A stretch of 62,004 nt of DNA, from contig JAJSPD010000138.1 of the NCBI GenBank assembly GCA_021307315.1, positions 1 through 62,004 on the forward strand. The letters run 5' to 3'. The notes under the pieces are model-generated. The model searched no databases, was not told the DNA's origin, and worked only from the letters and a program-made list of their open reading frames with translations. The stretch is from Bisporella sp. PMI_857. Lineage: Eukaryota; Ascomycota; Leotiomycetes; Helotiales; Helotiaceae. The position numbers and the translations under genes are program-made. Below are positions 1-10,579 of this stretch, piece after piece (the first letter of the stretch is position 1; every line of letters begins with the position of its first letter).

Positions 1-1749
1 ACTATAAAAACAAATCCACACAGGTCCGAATAGCTTTGTATAGTCACAGCTAAAATGAGCAAACAAAATGTCAAAATAGGTAAGTCAAAATCGAAACAAT
101 AAGTGACTAATTAAATGAAAGGTTTCTGCCAAATTGAAATATTTAGCGATATTAAATTAGTAAGAATTAAGCCCTTATATACATCGCAGCTGTGTTTTAT
201 TAGCTAGAATCTCCCTGAAATAGCAGCCTTGGCCGATCTATAAATCCAGACATTTAACCAGTAACAAGGGGAGAGAGGTGGAGTATCCGTAGAGCATCAG
301 GATAGTATATGCAGAGCATCGGTGTTTATCTATCACCCTTAACCTTATTGAGCCGTCGACGTGGTTACCAACTATATATCTTGTGATGTAACACCTAAAG
401 TAGACCGGCTGCGGGGGAGCTAGGACATATTTGTATTAATTGTGTGGAGCCGGGTATACTACGAACCCGACGCAGAAGCGCACCACCCAAAGCTACGTTA
501 ATACAATGCAGCAATGCGGCGAAGTTACGACATACGATGCATATGCCAGATATGTCTTTTTTTAACCTCAGCCCCCTACAACCTACACCTGTTTCTCTAT
601 TGACACTCGTGGATAACTTATAGTAGCGAAAGCCGGCGACTATTGACGCGCTCATAGTGCAGATTACAGTCAGTCGTAATCCCCCAAGGTTCAGGCGTCG
701 ACTTTAGCACCGTTTCAGGAATCCGATCCTTGGGCTGTAGAGGGTATTCCACTTTAACTAGTTATAATCCTAGGAAGGTAAAGTCAACAACTTTGTTGTG
801 GCTTGCGGGGATTAGATCTTCCCTGCCACGCGTCTTCCAATATCCCCTAGCTCTTAAAAGGAGCTACGCAGTCTAGCGGCAGGTGAAAATGTACCAGTGA
901 TGGCTGAATTGTGGATGTTGCCACCCGCCTTTCATATTCGTAATGTGAGCTTATTATGAACTCATACCTGCAATAAAATAACTAGGGTGACGCTCAAAGT
1001 CCGGGGACACTAATCCGAACAAAGTTCTGCAATTTGTGGCTTCTCAAAACCAGCACAGAGACGCGATGCCCCGCGGCTACATGGCCGAAAATGGTTTAGT
1101 CATGATAGAAGGTGCAGCAGGAAGGCACTTCTGGTATTGATATTGATTGAGATAGAAAGACCGGGATTCATACTTCCCACCTGTGTACCAAATTGATTTT
1201 AACCCCATATGTTCTTGATTTGATCATGTAAGCTGGGTACCAAGGAACACTCCTCTTGTTGTTCTCAGACAATATATTTTCAGCTGTCTAAAATCACATT
1301 GAATGGCGTTTCGGTGCTGCTGAGGCATAGCCGTGATAGGCAACCTTACTAGTTAGCTAGAAGCAATATGGTCTAAATTCTACAAGACCTACATTAGATA
1401 GGAATCGAGGTGGGGAATTAAAAACCAGGCAAGGCACATCTTTCTATTGATTTGAGCATAAAGCTCCTAAGCTATGAGAATAACGGTGCTAAACTATGGT
1501 ATGAGAGTAAAGATTTTAGTAGGGACTGTGTCATTGCTTAGGGTTCCAGGAACTCTCTGGCGTTTCTCCATGATGAATGTTTGTCTTCAGTCCAAGTTTC
1601 GGACATCTGTTGCCAAGGTAACGTGTTAGCGAAGTAAACTCAGATATTGAAGAGAATCAAACAAGAGAAAAATCGAAAGGATGAAGTTACTGACATTGTA
1701 GTAGACTCCCACCTCTAGGGCAGGTCAAAATGGGGCATATGTTGTGTGT
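1..1749. other. Gene-free stretch at the window start
   Basis: I see no supportable gene here. Open frames are short, lack family motifs and have no convincing splice-linked partners. The composition is moderately AT-rich. It ends at the stop codon of the repeat-protein gene on the minus strand, so the last few hundred bases would hold that gene's 3' UTR. Confidence 0.5.
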
Positions 1750-2358
1750 TCATGCGCCAATAGCTCCAACATCACCAACTTGGCCTACAGCGCCGACTTC
1801 GCCAACTGCTCCAACTTGACCGACAGCACGTTTGTAGCCAACTTGGCCGACTTCACCAACTGCTCCAACGTCACCAACCTCTCCTACGGCGCCGACTTGA
1901 CCGACAGCACGCTTGTAGCCAACCTGGCCGACTTCACCAACTGCTCCAACATCACCAACCTCTCCTACAGCGCCGACTTGACCGACAGCACGTTTGTAGC
2001 CAACCTGACCGACTTCACCAACTGCTCCAACGTCACCAACCTCTCCTACGGCGCCGACTTGACCGACAGCACGCTTGTAGCCAACCTGGCCGACTTCACC
2101 AACTGCTCCAACATCACCAACCTCTCCTACAGCGCCGACTTGACCGACATCACGCTTGTAGCCAACCTGGCCGACTTCACCAACTGCTCCAACGTCACCA
2201 ACCTCTCCTACAGCACGCTTGTAGCCAACTTGGCCGACTTCACCAACTGCTCCAACATCACCAACCTCTCCTACAGCGCCGACTTCGCCAACTGCACCAA
2301 GCGGTGCGGCCGAGACGGCGAGGATGTTGAAAATGAGTGCAATAGTAGCTAGCTTCAT
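1750..2358 (-). CDS. Secreted Lys-Arg repeat precursor (candidate RiPP/KEP precursor)
   Basis: A 202-residue protein with a clear signal peptide (hydrophobic residues 4-17, likely cleavage after the Ala-Ala near residue 18). The rest is built of tripeptides X-Val-Gly (X = Ala, Glu, Asp or Gln), arranged in blocks that each end in QVGYKR. Lys-Arg pairs fall at residues 47-48, 68-69, 95-96, 122-123, 149-150 and 176-177. The regular block is 27 residues (81 bp in DNA), one block is 21, and a 25-residue tail has no Lys-Arg. Signal peptide plus repeats cut at KR is the layout of Kex2-processed fungal repeat proteins, including dikaritin-type RiPP precursors (ustiloxin, phomopsin, epichloecyclin). 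A single Tyr lies directly before each KR. No intron is needed. The gene is divergent from the HxxHC protein at 3302. What is seen is the signal peptide and KR repeats; peptide release and modification are inferred. An elastin- or collagen-like structural role (Gly at every third residue) is the alternative. Confidence 0.8.
   Translation of the reverse strand: MKLATIALIFNILAVSAAPLGAVGEVGAVGEVGDVGAVGEVGQVGYKRAVGEVGDVGAVGEVGQVGYKRDVGQVGAVGEVGDVGAVGEVGQVGYKRAVGQVGAVGEVGDVGAVGEVGQVGYKRAVGQVGAVGEVGDVGAVGEVGQVGYKRAVGQVGAVGEVGDVGAVGEVGQVGYKRAVGQVGAVGEVGAVGQVGDVGAIGA
1770..2300 (-). repeat. 81-bp coding tandem repeat
   Basis: In-frame tandem array inside the precursor gene, with an 81-bp unit (27 codons) that is itself built of 9-bp sub-units coding X-Val-Gly. 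Units differ by few bases and one is shortened by 18 bp, so the array is probably still changing in copy number. Because of the 9-bp period the opposite strand is also open over its whole length. Confidence 0.85.
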
Positions 2359-3301
2359 ATTGAAAAGTAAGTTGGGGGGGCCGGGGTCAGAAAAAACTAA
2401 ATATGAATGGATAAAAAGATTTATGATTGTAATAGTAGTTAGGCCGTTGAACTACGGAGCTGTGCTTGCTGATGAAGATAAATATGGCCCGGGAGATGGT
2501 TGAGGGATTTATAGATTTCTTCACCGGTGGTCTCTATCCGCGAAGTGATGAGATATCTGGCTGTGGTTGCACTCATCGCCACCCAGGAAAGAGGCATTTT
2601 CTTCCAAGTGCGAGCAATCTATTTTGCGTGATGTAAGCCAGAGAAGCAGCTTATGGCCATGAAAATAGGCATGTGCATTGTTGGGTGTGATTGCGAGACG
2701 GAGGGTGAGCCTGATATTGATGTCGTCTTGGTTCTGATTTATGAGATGCTATCTTCCTCCGTAGAATTGCATTAGCAATGCATTGCCAGGTTTCATTCCG
2801 GCCAGCCACAGCGGCCTTTTTATTCCTCCGTCTGGGACTACCTCCTATGAAGTTCCATCTTGTTGACCTCTTTCGGTGGCGCGTGCTGCAACCGAGGGTT
2901 GTAATACAGGCTATGAATCATAAAAGCAGACTACGTCAAGTGATAGATTGCTTCAAATTCACCGCCATTTCTCCCGTACGTTGTGTCCCGGCTTGATACG
3001 CAGAAAAGAGAGTGTCGTTCGTGCGGTTCCTTGATCTGCCTCTATCTATTTTTCTCCACTTTCCTAACGGAGTGGTCGTGTGCAAGTGAGAGATAAGGCT
3101 GGCTGAGAGAAGCCTATAACCAGAAATATTCATCCTCCCCAGATTTCTTTGACCACAACCTCTCTTCTACCTAAACTCTCCGGAAGCAGAGTGCCGAACG
3201 CCAAATTCACAATCCTCTCAGGTATGTCGGCGAGCCGAGTAGAGTTTTCCTATCCTAAGATACTGGAGATTGACTGACTTGATATATAGAAATTCTTCAA
3301 C
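2359..3301. promoter_or_regulatory. Divergent intergenic region shared by precursor and HxxHC gene
   Basis: About 940 bp separate the two divergent start codons. The right part (3222-3289) looks like a 5'-UTR intron of the plus-strand gene: donor GTATGT after CTCTCAG, a CTGAC-like branch point, acceptor ATATATAG, and then the ATG 13 nt downstream. I see no other gene. The small open frames here lack any motif. Confidence 0.45.
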
Positions 3302-4048
3302 ATGTTCACTGCCTGTCGCTCTTCAGAGTCCCAGACCACGCTGGGAAAGAAGGGAGAACGTGAGTTCAACAGTGGCGCATATGATGTGTTGGCCGATGAC
3401 TCTGACCTTGGACTTCTCGGCGAGCAACTTAAGCTTCGCCGGAAAGCTTCACGTTGGCCCAAAGCCCTCACCAGCCTCTCGGTTGCCTTCGGTCTAGCCT
3501 GCCTGTTCATAGTATACCTCTCAGTTGAACTCTCTAAAGTCAATTCTGCTCATAGCAGTCACCCTACCATACACCGAACCGGCAAGGAGCTTGGGGACTG
3601 CGGAAAGACCATTCCTGAGGCCCGTGCCGCCGGGTGTCACTTCGACCCTATGAGCTGGCTATGGATTCCCAAGGCATGTTGGAACCCGCACCAAGATCTG
3701 ATTAATAGCTGGAAAGCCAGTACGGATTGGCATTTCTATGACGACGTGGGTATGAGACCCGAAAATGAGGTGTCAATCGAGTCTACATATAACGGCGACT
3801 ATCCCGTGATATTCACGCCATACAAGTACCACAAAATCCATTGCAGCTACATGTGGAGGAAGACACAAGCAATCCTCACTGAGCGGCTGCCAATGGATAG
3901 CAACACACTTAGCAATCGCCATATGAATCATTGTCAGATGGTTCTCCTGAACGAATTCTTCCACCAGGACGTCAACTGTACTGAGTCTGAAACTCAGATC
4001 TGTCCAATCCGGTTGACGCAAGAGTACACGACTTGCGGGTATTTCTGA
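3302..4048 (+). CDS. UstYa/DUF3328-like HxxHC single-pass membrane protein
   Basis: A 248-residue, uninterrupted frame. The N-terminal ~50 residues are polar and basic (cytosolic side), followed by one TM segment near residues 52-70 and a lumenal domain. That domain has CGKTIPEARAAGC and FDPMSWLWIPKAC in its first third and two HxxHC motifs later, YHKIHC and RHMNHC. Paired HxxHC motifs behind one TM helix mark the UstYa (DUF3328) superfamily. Its studied members carry out oxidative steps such as cyclisation, hydroxylation or chlorination in dikaritin and cyclochlorotine-type pathways. The Cys-Glu-Ala-Gly-Cys/FD...W.P..C part fits a widespread branch of this superfamily with no assigned reaction. 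It is divergent from the KR-repeat precursor, which suggests a shared pathway (inference). The length is typical. The upstream sequence carries a probable 5'-UTR intron (3222-3289). Confidence 0.75.
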   Translation: MFTACRSSESQTTLGKKGEREFNSGAYDVLADDSDLGLLGEQLKLRRKASRWPKALTSLSVAFGLACLFIVYLSVELSKVNSAHSSHPTIHRTGKELGDCGKTIPEARAAGCHFDPMSWLWIPKACWNPHQDLINSWKASTDWHFYDDVGMRPENEVSIESTYNGDYPVIFTPYKYHKIHCSYMWRKTQAILTERLPMDSNTLSNRHMNHCQMVLLNEFFHQDVNCTESETQICPIRLTQEYTTCGYF

Positions 4049-4787
4049 TCCGATATTCATGCTCTTGTTATAAAACACATGTTCTGGTTCGCTTGGAAAT
4101 GTTACAGCTGGTTGTCAAGGTGGGGTGATTAGACCCATTTTCAGTTCATTCTCAACACCCCCCACGATGAGGGAGTATGTATTGCACCCAACGAATTTAG
4201 TAAAACAGCAGTTGATGTTGTCCCACCACTCCAGTGATGTGTTTAAGCGGTTCGTGTGAAAATTCGTTAAGTTGTTCGTTCGTGTAAGGGCTCGCCCGTC
4301 AAATCCGTTCCATTAGCGGCAACTCGAATCTTATACAGTTGAAACCATAAGGTGGGGGTTCCACAAGTTGAAAGAAATAAAAAATAGCGATGATGCAGTG
4401 TAAGTTGGGAGGATGGACATCCATGCAGCGCCTTTGTTGATAAGTTTGGACTAGCGCATGAATTGCGGGAGGTGGGGTGCGGGGATTGTAGTAGCGTACT
4501 TCCGAAGCAGGTACCTACCAAGATCGCATGGATAATAATAACGGGTGTGCTAAACATGCCACCCGCTATAAATTGTCTCCTTGGGTTTCCCACCACCGCT
4601 AGCACTGTTCAGGTTTAGCGTGTTTTTATTGGTAATCGAGTTTGAGCAGCTAGTTAATAGAGCGCCTTACTCCCCCTCCCCCTCCCCCGCCCCCACCAAC
4701 TTGGCTCTTCTTTTGTGAAAAATTACTGTCGTTTAACATTCATACATACAATCCAAACTAATACTATACACGCATACGATATTCAAA
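4049..4787 (+). promoter_or_regulatory. Intergenic region with pyrimidine-rich promoter tract of the IleRS gene
   Basis: No gene is supported; a minus-strand open frame at 4267-4605 has no recognisable features. Just upstream of the IleRS ATG lies a C/T-only tract (about 4672-4698, repeated CTCCCC units), typical of promoters of strongly expressed fungal housekeeping genes. The transcription start is probably between this tract and the ATG at 4788. Confidence 0.4.
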
Positions 4788-7700
4788 ATGTCGATCAACT
4801 TCGTCAACGAGGAGCACGATGTGCTGAAATATTGGGACGAGATCAAGGCCTTCGAAAGGCAGGTAGAGCTCTCGAAGGGCCGGAAACCCTTCACCTTTTA
4901 CGATGGGCCGCCTTTTGCGACGGGACTGCCCCACTACGGGCATCTCCTCACCTCGACCATTAAGGATGTCATACCGCGGTACTGGTCGATGAAGGGGTTC
5001 TGTGTGGAGCGACGCTTTGGTTGGGATACACATGGGCTGCCGATTGAATACGAAATTGACAAGAAGTTGGGCATGTCAGGCAGACTGGCGGTAGAGAAGA
5101 TAGGGATTGAAGGATACAACGCAGAGTGCCGAGCTATCGTCATGACGTTTGCAAATGAATGGAGGCAGATAATTAGTCGGCTGGGTAGATGGGTTGACTT
5201 TGATAATGACTACAAGGTGGGGCTTGTTGGATATTTACGAGCGCAGGCAAGCAAAGACTAACAGCTAATCCATCTTTCCTAGACTATGAACGTCGAGTTT
5301 ATGGAGTCTGTTTGGTGGGTGTTCAAGGAACTGTGGGATAAGGATGCCATTTATCGAGGTTACAAGGTCATGCCATTTTCCACCACCCTCAACACACCGC
5401 TCAGCAACTTCGAAGCAGCGCAAAATTACAAAGATACTGTGGATCCATCAGTTGTAGTTAGTTTCCCACTCATAGAAGATCCGCAGACCTCTCTTTTGGC
5501 TTGGACAACTACCCCATGGACATTTCCAAGTCATCTGGTATTGACTTGCCACCCCGATTTCGAATACGTGAAGATATTCGACGAGGCTTCTGGTAAGAAC
5601 TACATCTTACTAGAGGCACTCTTGAAATCAATCTATAAAGATCCCAAAAAAGCAAAGTTCAAGATTGTCGACCGCATCAAGGGTCGCGCCATGGAAGGTT
5701 GGAAATATACACCTCCTTTCAACTATTTCTACGAAAAGTACAAAGACTATGCATTCAGAGTCCTCCTTTCTGATACCGTCACTAATGATACTGGAGTGGG
5801 TATCATTCATCAGTCGCCAGCCTTTGGAGAGGAAGATTACCATATTTCATTCAAGGCAGGTGTAATCTCTCGTGACCGGCTCCCTCCAAATCCCGTCGAC
5901 GACTTTGGGTGTTTCACCTCTGAGGTGCCAGAATATCAAGGCTTACACGTCAAGGCGGCTGATAAACTAATCATCAAACGCTTGAAAGAGATGGGCCGTT
6001 TAGTTGTCGATACTCAGATAACGCATAGTTACCCCTTTTGTTGGCGGTCGGATACTCCCCTGATCTACCGAGCCATCCCCTCTTGGTTTGTCAAGATTGG
6101 CCCTATCATTCCGCAAATGTTGAAAAATATCGAAGGGTCGCACTGGGTCCCAAACTTCATCAAGGACAAACGATTTGCAAACTGGATTGGAGGCTCACGC
6201 GATTGGAACATCTCGAGAAACCGCTTCTGGGGTACTCCAATCCCCCTCTGGACTAATGAAGATTTGTCAGAAATTGTCTGCATTGGTAGTATCGAGGAGC
6301 TGAAACGATTAAGCGGCCACGAGAGTAATATAAATGATATTCATAGGGATAAGGTTGATGACATCACGATACCTAGCAAGAAGGATGGGAAGCCACTCCG
6401 TCGTATTAGTGATGTCTTCGACTGCTGGTTTGAGTCTGGAAGTATGCCTTATGCGTCACAGCACTATCCGTTTGAGAACAAGGAAAAGTTTGACAACTCC
6501 TTCCCAGGAGATTTTATCGGTGAAGGTATTGACCAAACCCGTGGATGGTTCTACACCCTTCTTGTTTTAGGGACTCACCTGAAGGGTGTCATCCCATTTA
6601 AGAATTGCGTTGTCAACGGAACCGTGCTTGCAGAGGACGGGAAGAAGATGTCAAAGCGATTGAAGAACTATCCTGATCCAAGTTCTATCTTGGAGAAATA
6701 TGGATCAGATGCTCTTCGGTTGTACATGATCAACTCTCCTGTAGTCCGTGCCGAGTCTCTCCGCTTCAAGGAAGCCGGTGTCAAAGAGATTGTGGCCAAG
6801 GTCCTCTTACCGCTATGGAACAGCTATAAATTCTTCTCTGACCAGGTCTTGCTCCTCAAAAAGAATGAGAACGTCGACTTCGTATTTGATCCTACAACCC
6901 ATAATGTAAATGTTATGGACAAGTGGATCCTGGCAAGTTGTCAAACCTTGTTGAAATTCATCAATCAGGAAATGACTGCATATCGACTTTACACAGTTGT
7001 CCCGCAGCTCCTTGGCCTCATTGATAACTCCACAAACTGGTACATCCGCTTCAACCGACGACGTCTTAAGGGCGAACTTGGCCTGGAAGATACCCAACAT
7101 GCACTAAATACTCTGTTTGAGATTCTCTTCACGCTTGTTCGCGCATTGGCACCGTTCATCCCATTCCTCACCGAGACGATCTACCAACGTATTAGGATTT
7201 TCTTGCCGGAGTTTCTACACTCTGAAGACATGCGAAGCATCCACTTTTTGCCATTCCCGGACATTCGTGAGGAGTTATTCGATGAGGAGGTAGAGCGAAG
7301 AGTCGGCCGTATGCAACGTGTTATTGAGCTTGGACGCATCTCACGCGAGAGGAGGACTATCGGTTTAAAACAACCACTCACAAAGCTGATTGTAATCCAC
7401 TCAGATCCAATTTATCTCAAAGATGTATTGTCCCTCAAGACTTATATCTGCGAAGAGCTTAACATCCAGGAGCTCGTAGTCTCTTCCAATGAAGCGGAAT
7501 TCAACGTCCAATACAGCGTTAGTGCTGATTGGCCAGTGCTTGGTAAGAAATTAAAAAAGGATGCACAGAAAGTTAGAAAAGGATTGGCAAATCTTACAAG
7601 CGAAGAGGCTCGTGGCTACATACAGAACAAGTCCATCATTGTTGAAGGCATTGAACTAGTTGAGGGGGATCTTGTTGTTAAACGAGGAATCAAGATGGAT

Positions 7701-8081
7701 GCTGACACGCACCTCGAAGCAAACACCGACAACGATGTCCTGACTATTCTTGACACGGCCATCCACGCTGAACTCGCAAAAGAGGGTTTGGTGAGAGAGG
7801 TCATAAATCGCGTGCAGCAGCTACGAAAGCGCTCGAAGCTTGTACCTACTGACGACGTCAAAATGGAATACAGAGTTCTCACCGATCCAGACGACATTGG
7901 ACTTTTGGGCGTCTTCCAGAACCACAGCAAGGCGTTTGAGAAGGCTTTACGACGGACTTTGGATCATGTTGCTATGCTAGATGGAGGCGAGATACCCGAA
8001 AATAAAAAGAGGGAAGTCATTGCAGAGGAAGAACAGGAAGTTCAGAAGGCAACTTTTTTGCTAAGACTTGTGAAACTTTAG
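4788..8081 (+). CDS. ILS1: Isoleucyl-tRNA synthetase, cytosolic
   Basis: Two exons, 4788-5216 and 5283-8081, joined over a 66-nt intron (GTGGGG donor, GACTAAC branch point, TTCCTAG acceptor). The product is 1075 residues, close to the yeast cytosolic enzyme (about 1070). It charges tRNA-Ile with isoleucine using ATP. Class I signatures are present: the HIGH-type motif PHYGHLLT at about residues 48-55, WDTHGLPIE soon after, and the KMSKS loop as GKKMSKRLKNYPD in the middle third. The CP1 editing-domain region includes TTPWTFPSHL, and the C-terminal anticodon-binding domain contains NWYIRFNRRR. There is no mitochondrial presequence: the protein starts MSINFVNEEHDVLKYW, as cytosolic forms do. 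It is the only IleRS in the window and is bounded by accessory DNA on both sides. Confidence 0.97.
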
Positions 8082-9417
8082 ATAATTTTCTTTTCCTACT
8101 ATTTATATGCTCTATTGAATGAATAAATAAACAATTGAATGAAGGGGGGCTAGAAACTGAAGAGACTTGCCATCAATAGATTGCATATCCTTGTTCTAGC
8201 ACCATGTTATGTTTGTTCACAGAATTCTATATATAAGCTAATGACGCGGGCTAAACTGCGCTCTTGGCAAGTGCAGAGGTGAGACATTGCCGGAACAATT
8301 AAGACACATAATACTGAAATGTCCTATTTGGTGGCTGGCCCACATCCCTTGTATGCAGATAATGTACTGTTCTGGCTATTCAATTGGTCCAGGTTAGGTA
8401 AGGCTGGGCATCAACAAAGCGTCCACTCTGTTAAAACTTCCACTTTGTTAAAACTTTCCGTCTACATGAGAATGATGGTTATTAAGCGCTCGCTTCTGGA
8501 AGGAATTCCCGTGTGGGACGGCTCCTGATGCATTTGAACCAATGATAAACGAAGACCGCCCTCCCTTGTTGGGGAAGTCCCCAAATTTTCTAAATAGGAT
8601 CACTGGCTATAAGAAAGCCTCACTAACCGACATCCATGCGAGGCGAAAATCCCGTAGTATATTGCAAAAATCTCAACGCTGGATGATGAATTCGCTGGTA
8701 AGAGTTTGGCGACCCGGGATTCGGTACTAAAACTTCAATCAGTACAACCATTATGTCCGTAGTCTCAACAGTAGGTTAATTGATCGCGATGGAAATGATA
8801 TTCTTGGCAACTATGTTAACTATTCACAAATTATGTTACGCTTTCTAGTCTTCCTTTGCCCAAAACTTTTGGGAACCAAGTAAATACAATCAGCTTTCAG
8901 AACAGATGCTTTTTCAAATGCTTCAATCAACAATGTGGTGAGAAATGGCACAAAATAGTGTTGAACTAGAAGTATGCTTAGCTGCTATCGCCAATTTTAT
9001 ACTCTTGTCAGCCACAATGTGAATCCATATTTGTTCATGCCTGATGCATAATATAAATATAAATATAAATAAAGCCTAATTGTGTATCACTTGCAAACGA
9101 TGGCCTTTTTGACCTCTCACATGAAGCCATATTGCGTAAAGTTATTGCAGGGGAATATCCAAGCTACCTACCTTAAGAGCCATACAGCTACGCTCTTAGT
9201 ACCACACTATCCAATGTAAGCCAAATTTGCTAATTTGTCTAGCTCATTTCTATCACTTGCAGTAATGGCAAACTAACTATAAGGTATATTCTACACTTGT
9301 TCTCGAAAGTACTAAAAATCTAATGGCAGTTATAGACTAAGATATAAACACATGACCCTTTTGACCCTCTATAGAATAGAGAAAAGAAATTAATATATTA
9401 TACTGTTCACGATTCCT
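8082..9417. other. Gene-free stretch
   Basis: AT-rich intergenic DNA 3' of the IleRS gene. It contains a short direct repeat near 8430-8460 (CTTTGTTAAAACTT-like units) and a small ATAAAT microsatellite near 9055-9070. No open frame has a motif or splice partners that I would defend. Confidence 0.5.
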
Positions 9418-9742
9418 CTAAACACTTTGCCCCTTTAGTTCAAGAATCGATATTCTCCCTGACGCATGGCCCAGCACAACAACTTTGTCCCAGACAGCTT
9501 CACAAGCCTCTCGATACTCAAGAGGAAGCCAGATTGCTTGTACTTTCGATTTCATTTTGACTAAAAGTGAGCTGTACTGCCCAAATTGTCTCCGAATGAT
9601 GCTATTTTCTGGAGCAAAGACAAGAGCCGAATAATATAATTATAGAGGCGCCCGTTCAATAATGGAGCGGTCTTAAAAAGCAAATTGCTTAGCATCACGG
9701 AGGGATGCATATAAATTAAGATGGTTATCTGCCTTTCTCTAG
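9418..9742 (-). pseudogene. Relic of a STAND (NACHT-type) gene, linker region
   Basis: Read on the minus strand, this piece gives LRDAKQFAF, then a stop, then DRSIIERAPL, a stop in place of Gln, and LYYSALVFAPENSIIRRQF. That is the linker that follows the winged helix in fungal NACHT-WD40/ANK proteins (family pattern: DAkRF...iie.aPLQ.YySALvFsP..S.vr..F). One stop is TAA where the family has CAA, a C-to-T change. The frame continues about 45 residues with WLPLEYREACEAVW and ends at TAG (9418-9420). A splice-acceptor-like AATCTAG lies just before the upstream end. No NACHT domain or repeats remain nearby, so this is a decayed fragment. The family reading rests on motif memory, not on a search. 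Confidence 0.6.
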
Positions 9743-10579
9743 ATTAGTTATGATCTGTGATAGAAATTCGCAATAAGATTCAGCATGCCGTACCTAATTA
9801 CCACCCTAATATTCTCATATTGAAATGGTTCGTTCTGAGATATTATGGCACGCATTTGGTCACCTGGGCGTGAAACGTGAACCATAGCGGACCTGGCCCG
9901 AAACGCATATTCAAATTTGCTTATCCTGATTGCGCTCTCCACTGCAGGGTATATGAGTGAACCTCCTATAGATTTCCCACGAGGCTGTAAAGTATCATGG
10001 CAAAAGGAGCTCCAGTGAGGGGCGGCACAAAAAAAAGCAAAAATAAAAGCAAAAATAGCGCGCGCGAGTACGGATCCGCGCGTGCGCTTTCGCAATCTAC
10101 GCCTCTGTCACAATCGCACTACACCTATCTACTCGTTCATGAATTGGCAATATTTTATGCTGTGAAACACGGCGGCCTTGAGAAATGGCTATGTATCGAT
10201 TATCCACCACTTGAATCGCCGATCCTATCTGTTTGAGAGCCCGACATTGGCTGGAAAGTTAGATTGCGCCTCCAGGTAGGTGTTATGGCCTTTGCTGTGA
10301 TAGACTTTCGTATATGATCATTGGCTGCCGTGCGAGAAAAGGGAATGTGGAGTATCTAAGCTGAGAGCACACAATTGCACGCCCCGGCAGTATTGTACTA
10401 CATTGAGAATGTCATTTCAGGGATCAGTTAGCCGCCTGGGTTTTGCTGCCGTTGTCCCGTTACTGTGGCTGAAACAGTTTTGTACAGGCAGCCCTAAGGG
10501 ATATAAACTTCCGTCAACCTCCTCTATCCAGAGTCATCGAATTTGTCCTGGTTACTAGATACAACTGGGGTCCTTTTTA
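9743..10579. other. Intergenic region upstream of the lipase-like gene
   Basis: No supported gene. A GC-richer strip with alternating purine/pyrimidine bases (GCGCGCG and CGCGCGTGCGC) lies near 10055-10090. The stretch probably carries the promoter of the gene starting at 10580. Confidence 0.4.

Noticed and set aside
1744..2352. Plus-strand 202-residue Ser/Thr/Asn-rich repeat frame
   Set aside because: Mirror of the 9-bp-periodic repeat. It has no signal peptide or motif, whereas the minus strand has a signal peptide and regularly spaced Lys-Arg sites.
5217..5282. Apparent break in the isoleucyl-tRNA synthetase frame
   Set aside because: Explained by a 66-nt intron with GACTAAC branch point and TTCCTAG acceptor; the join is in phase and keeps family sequence.
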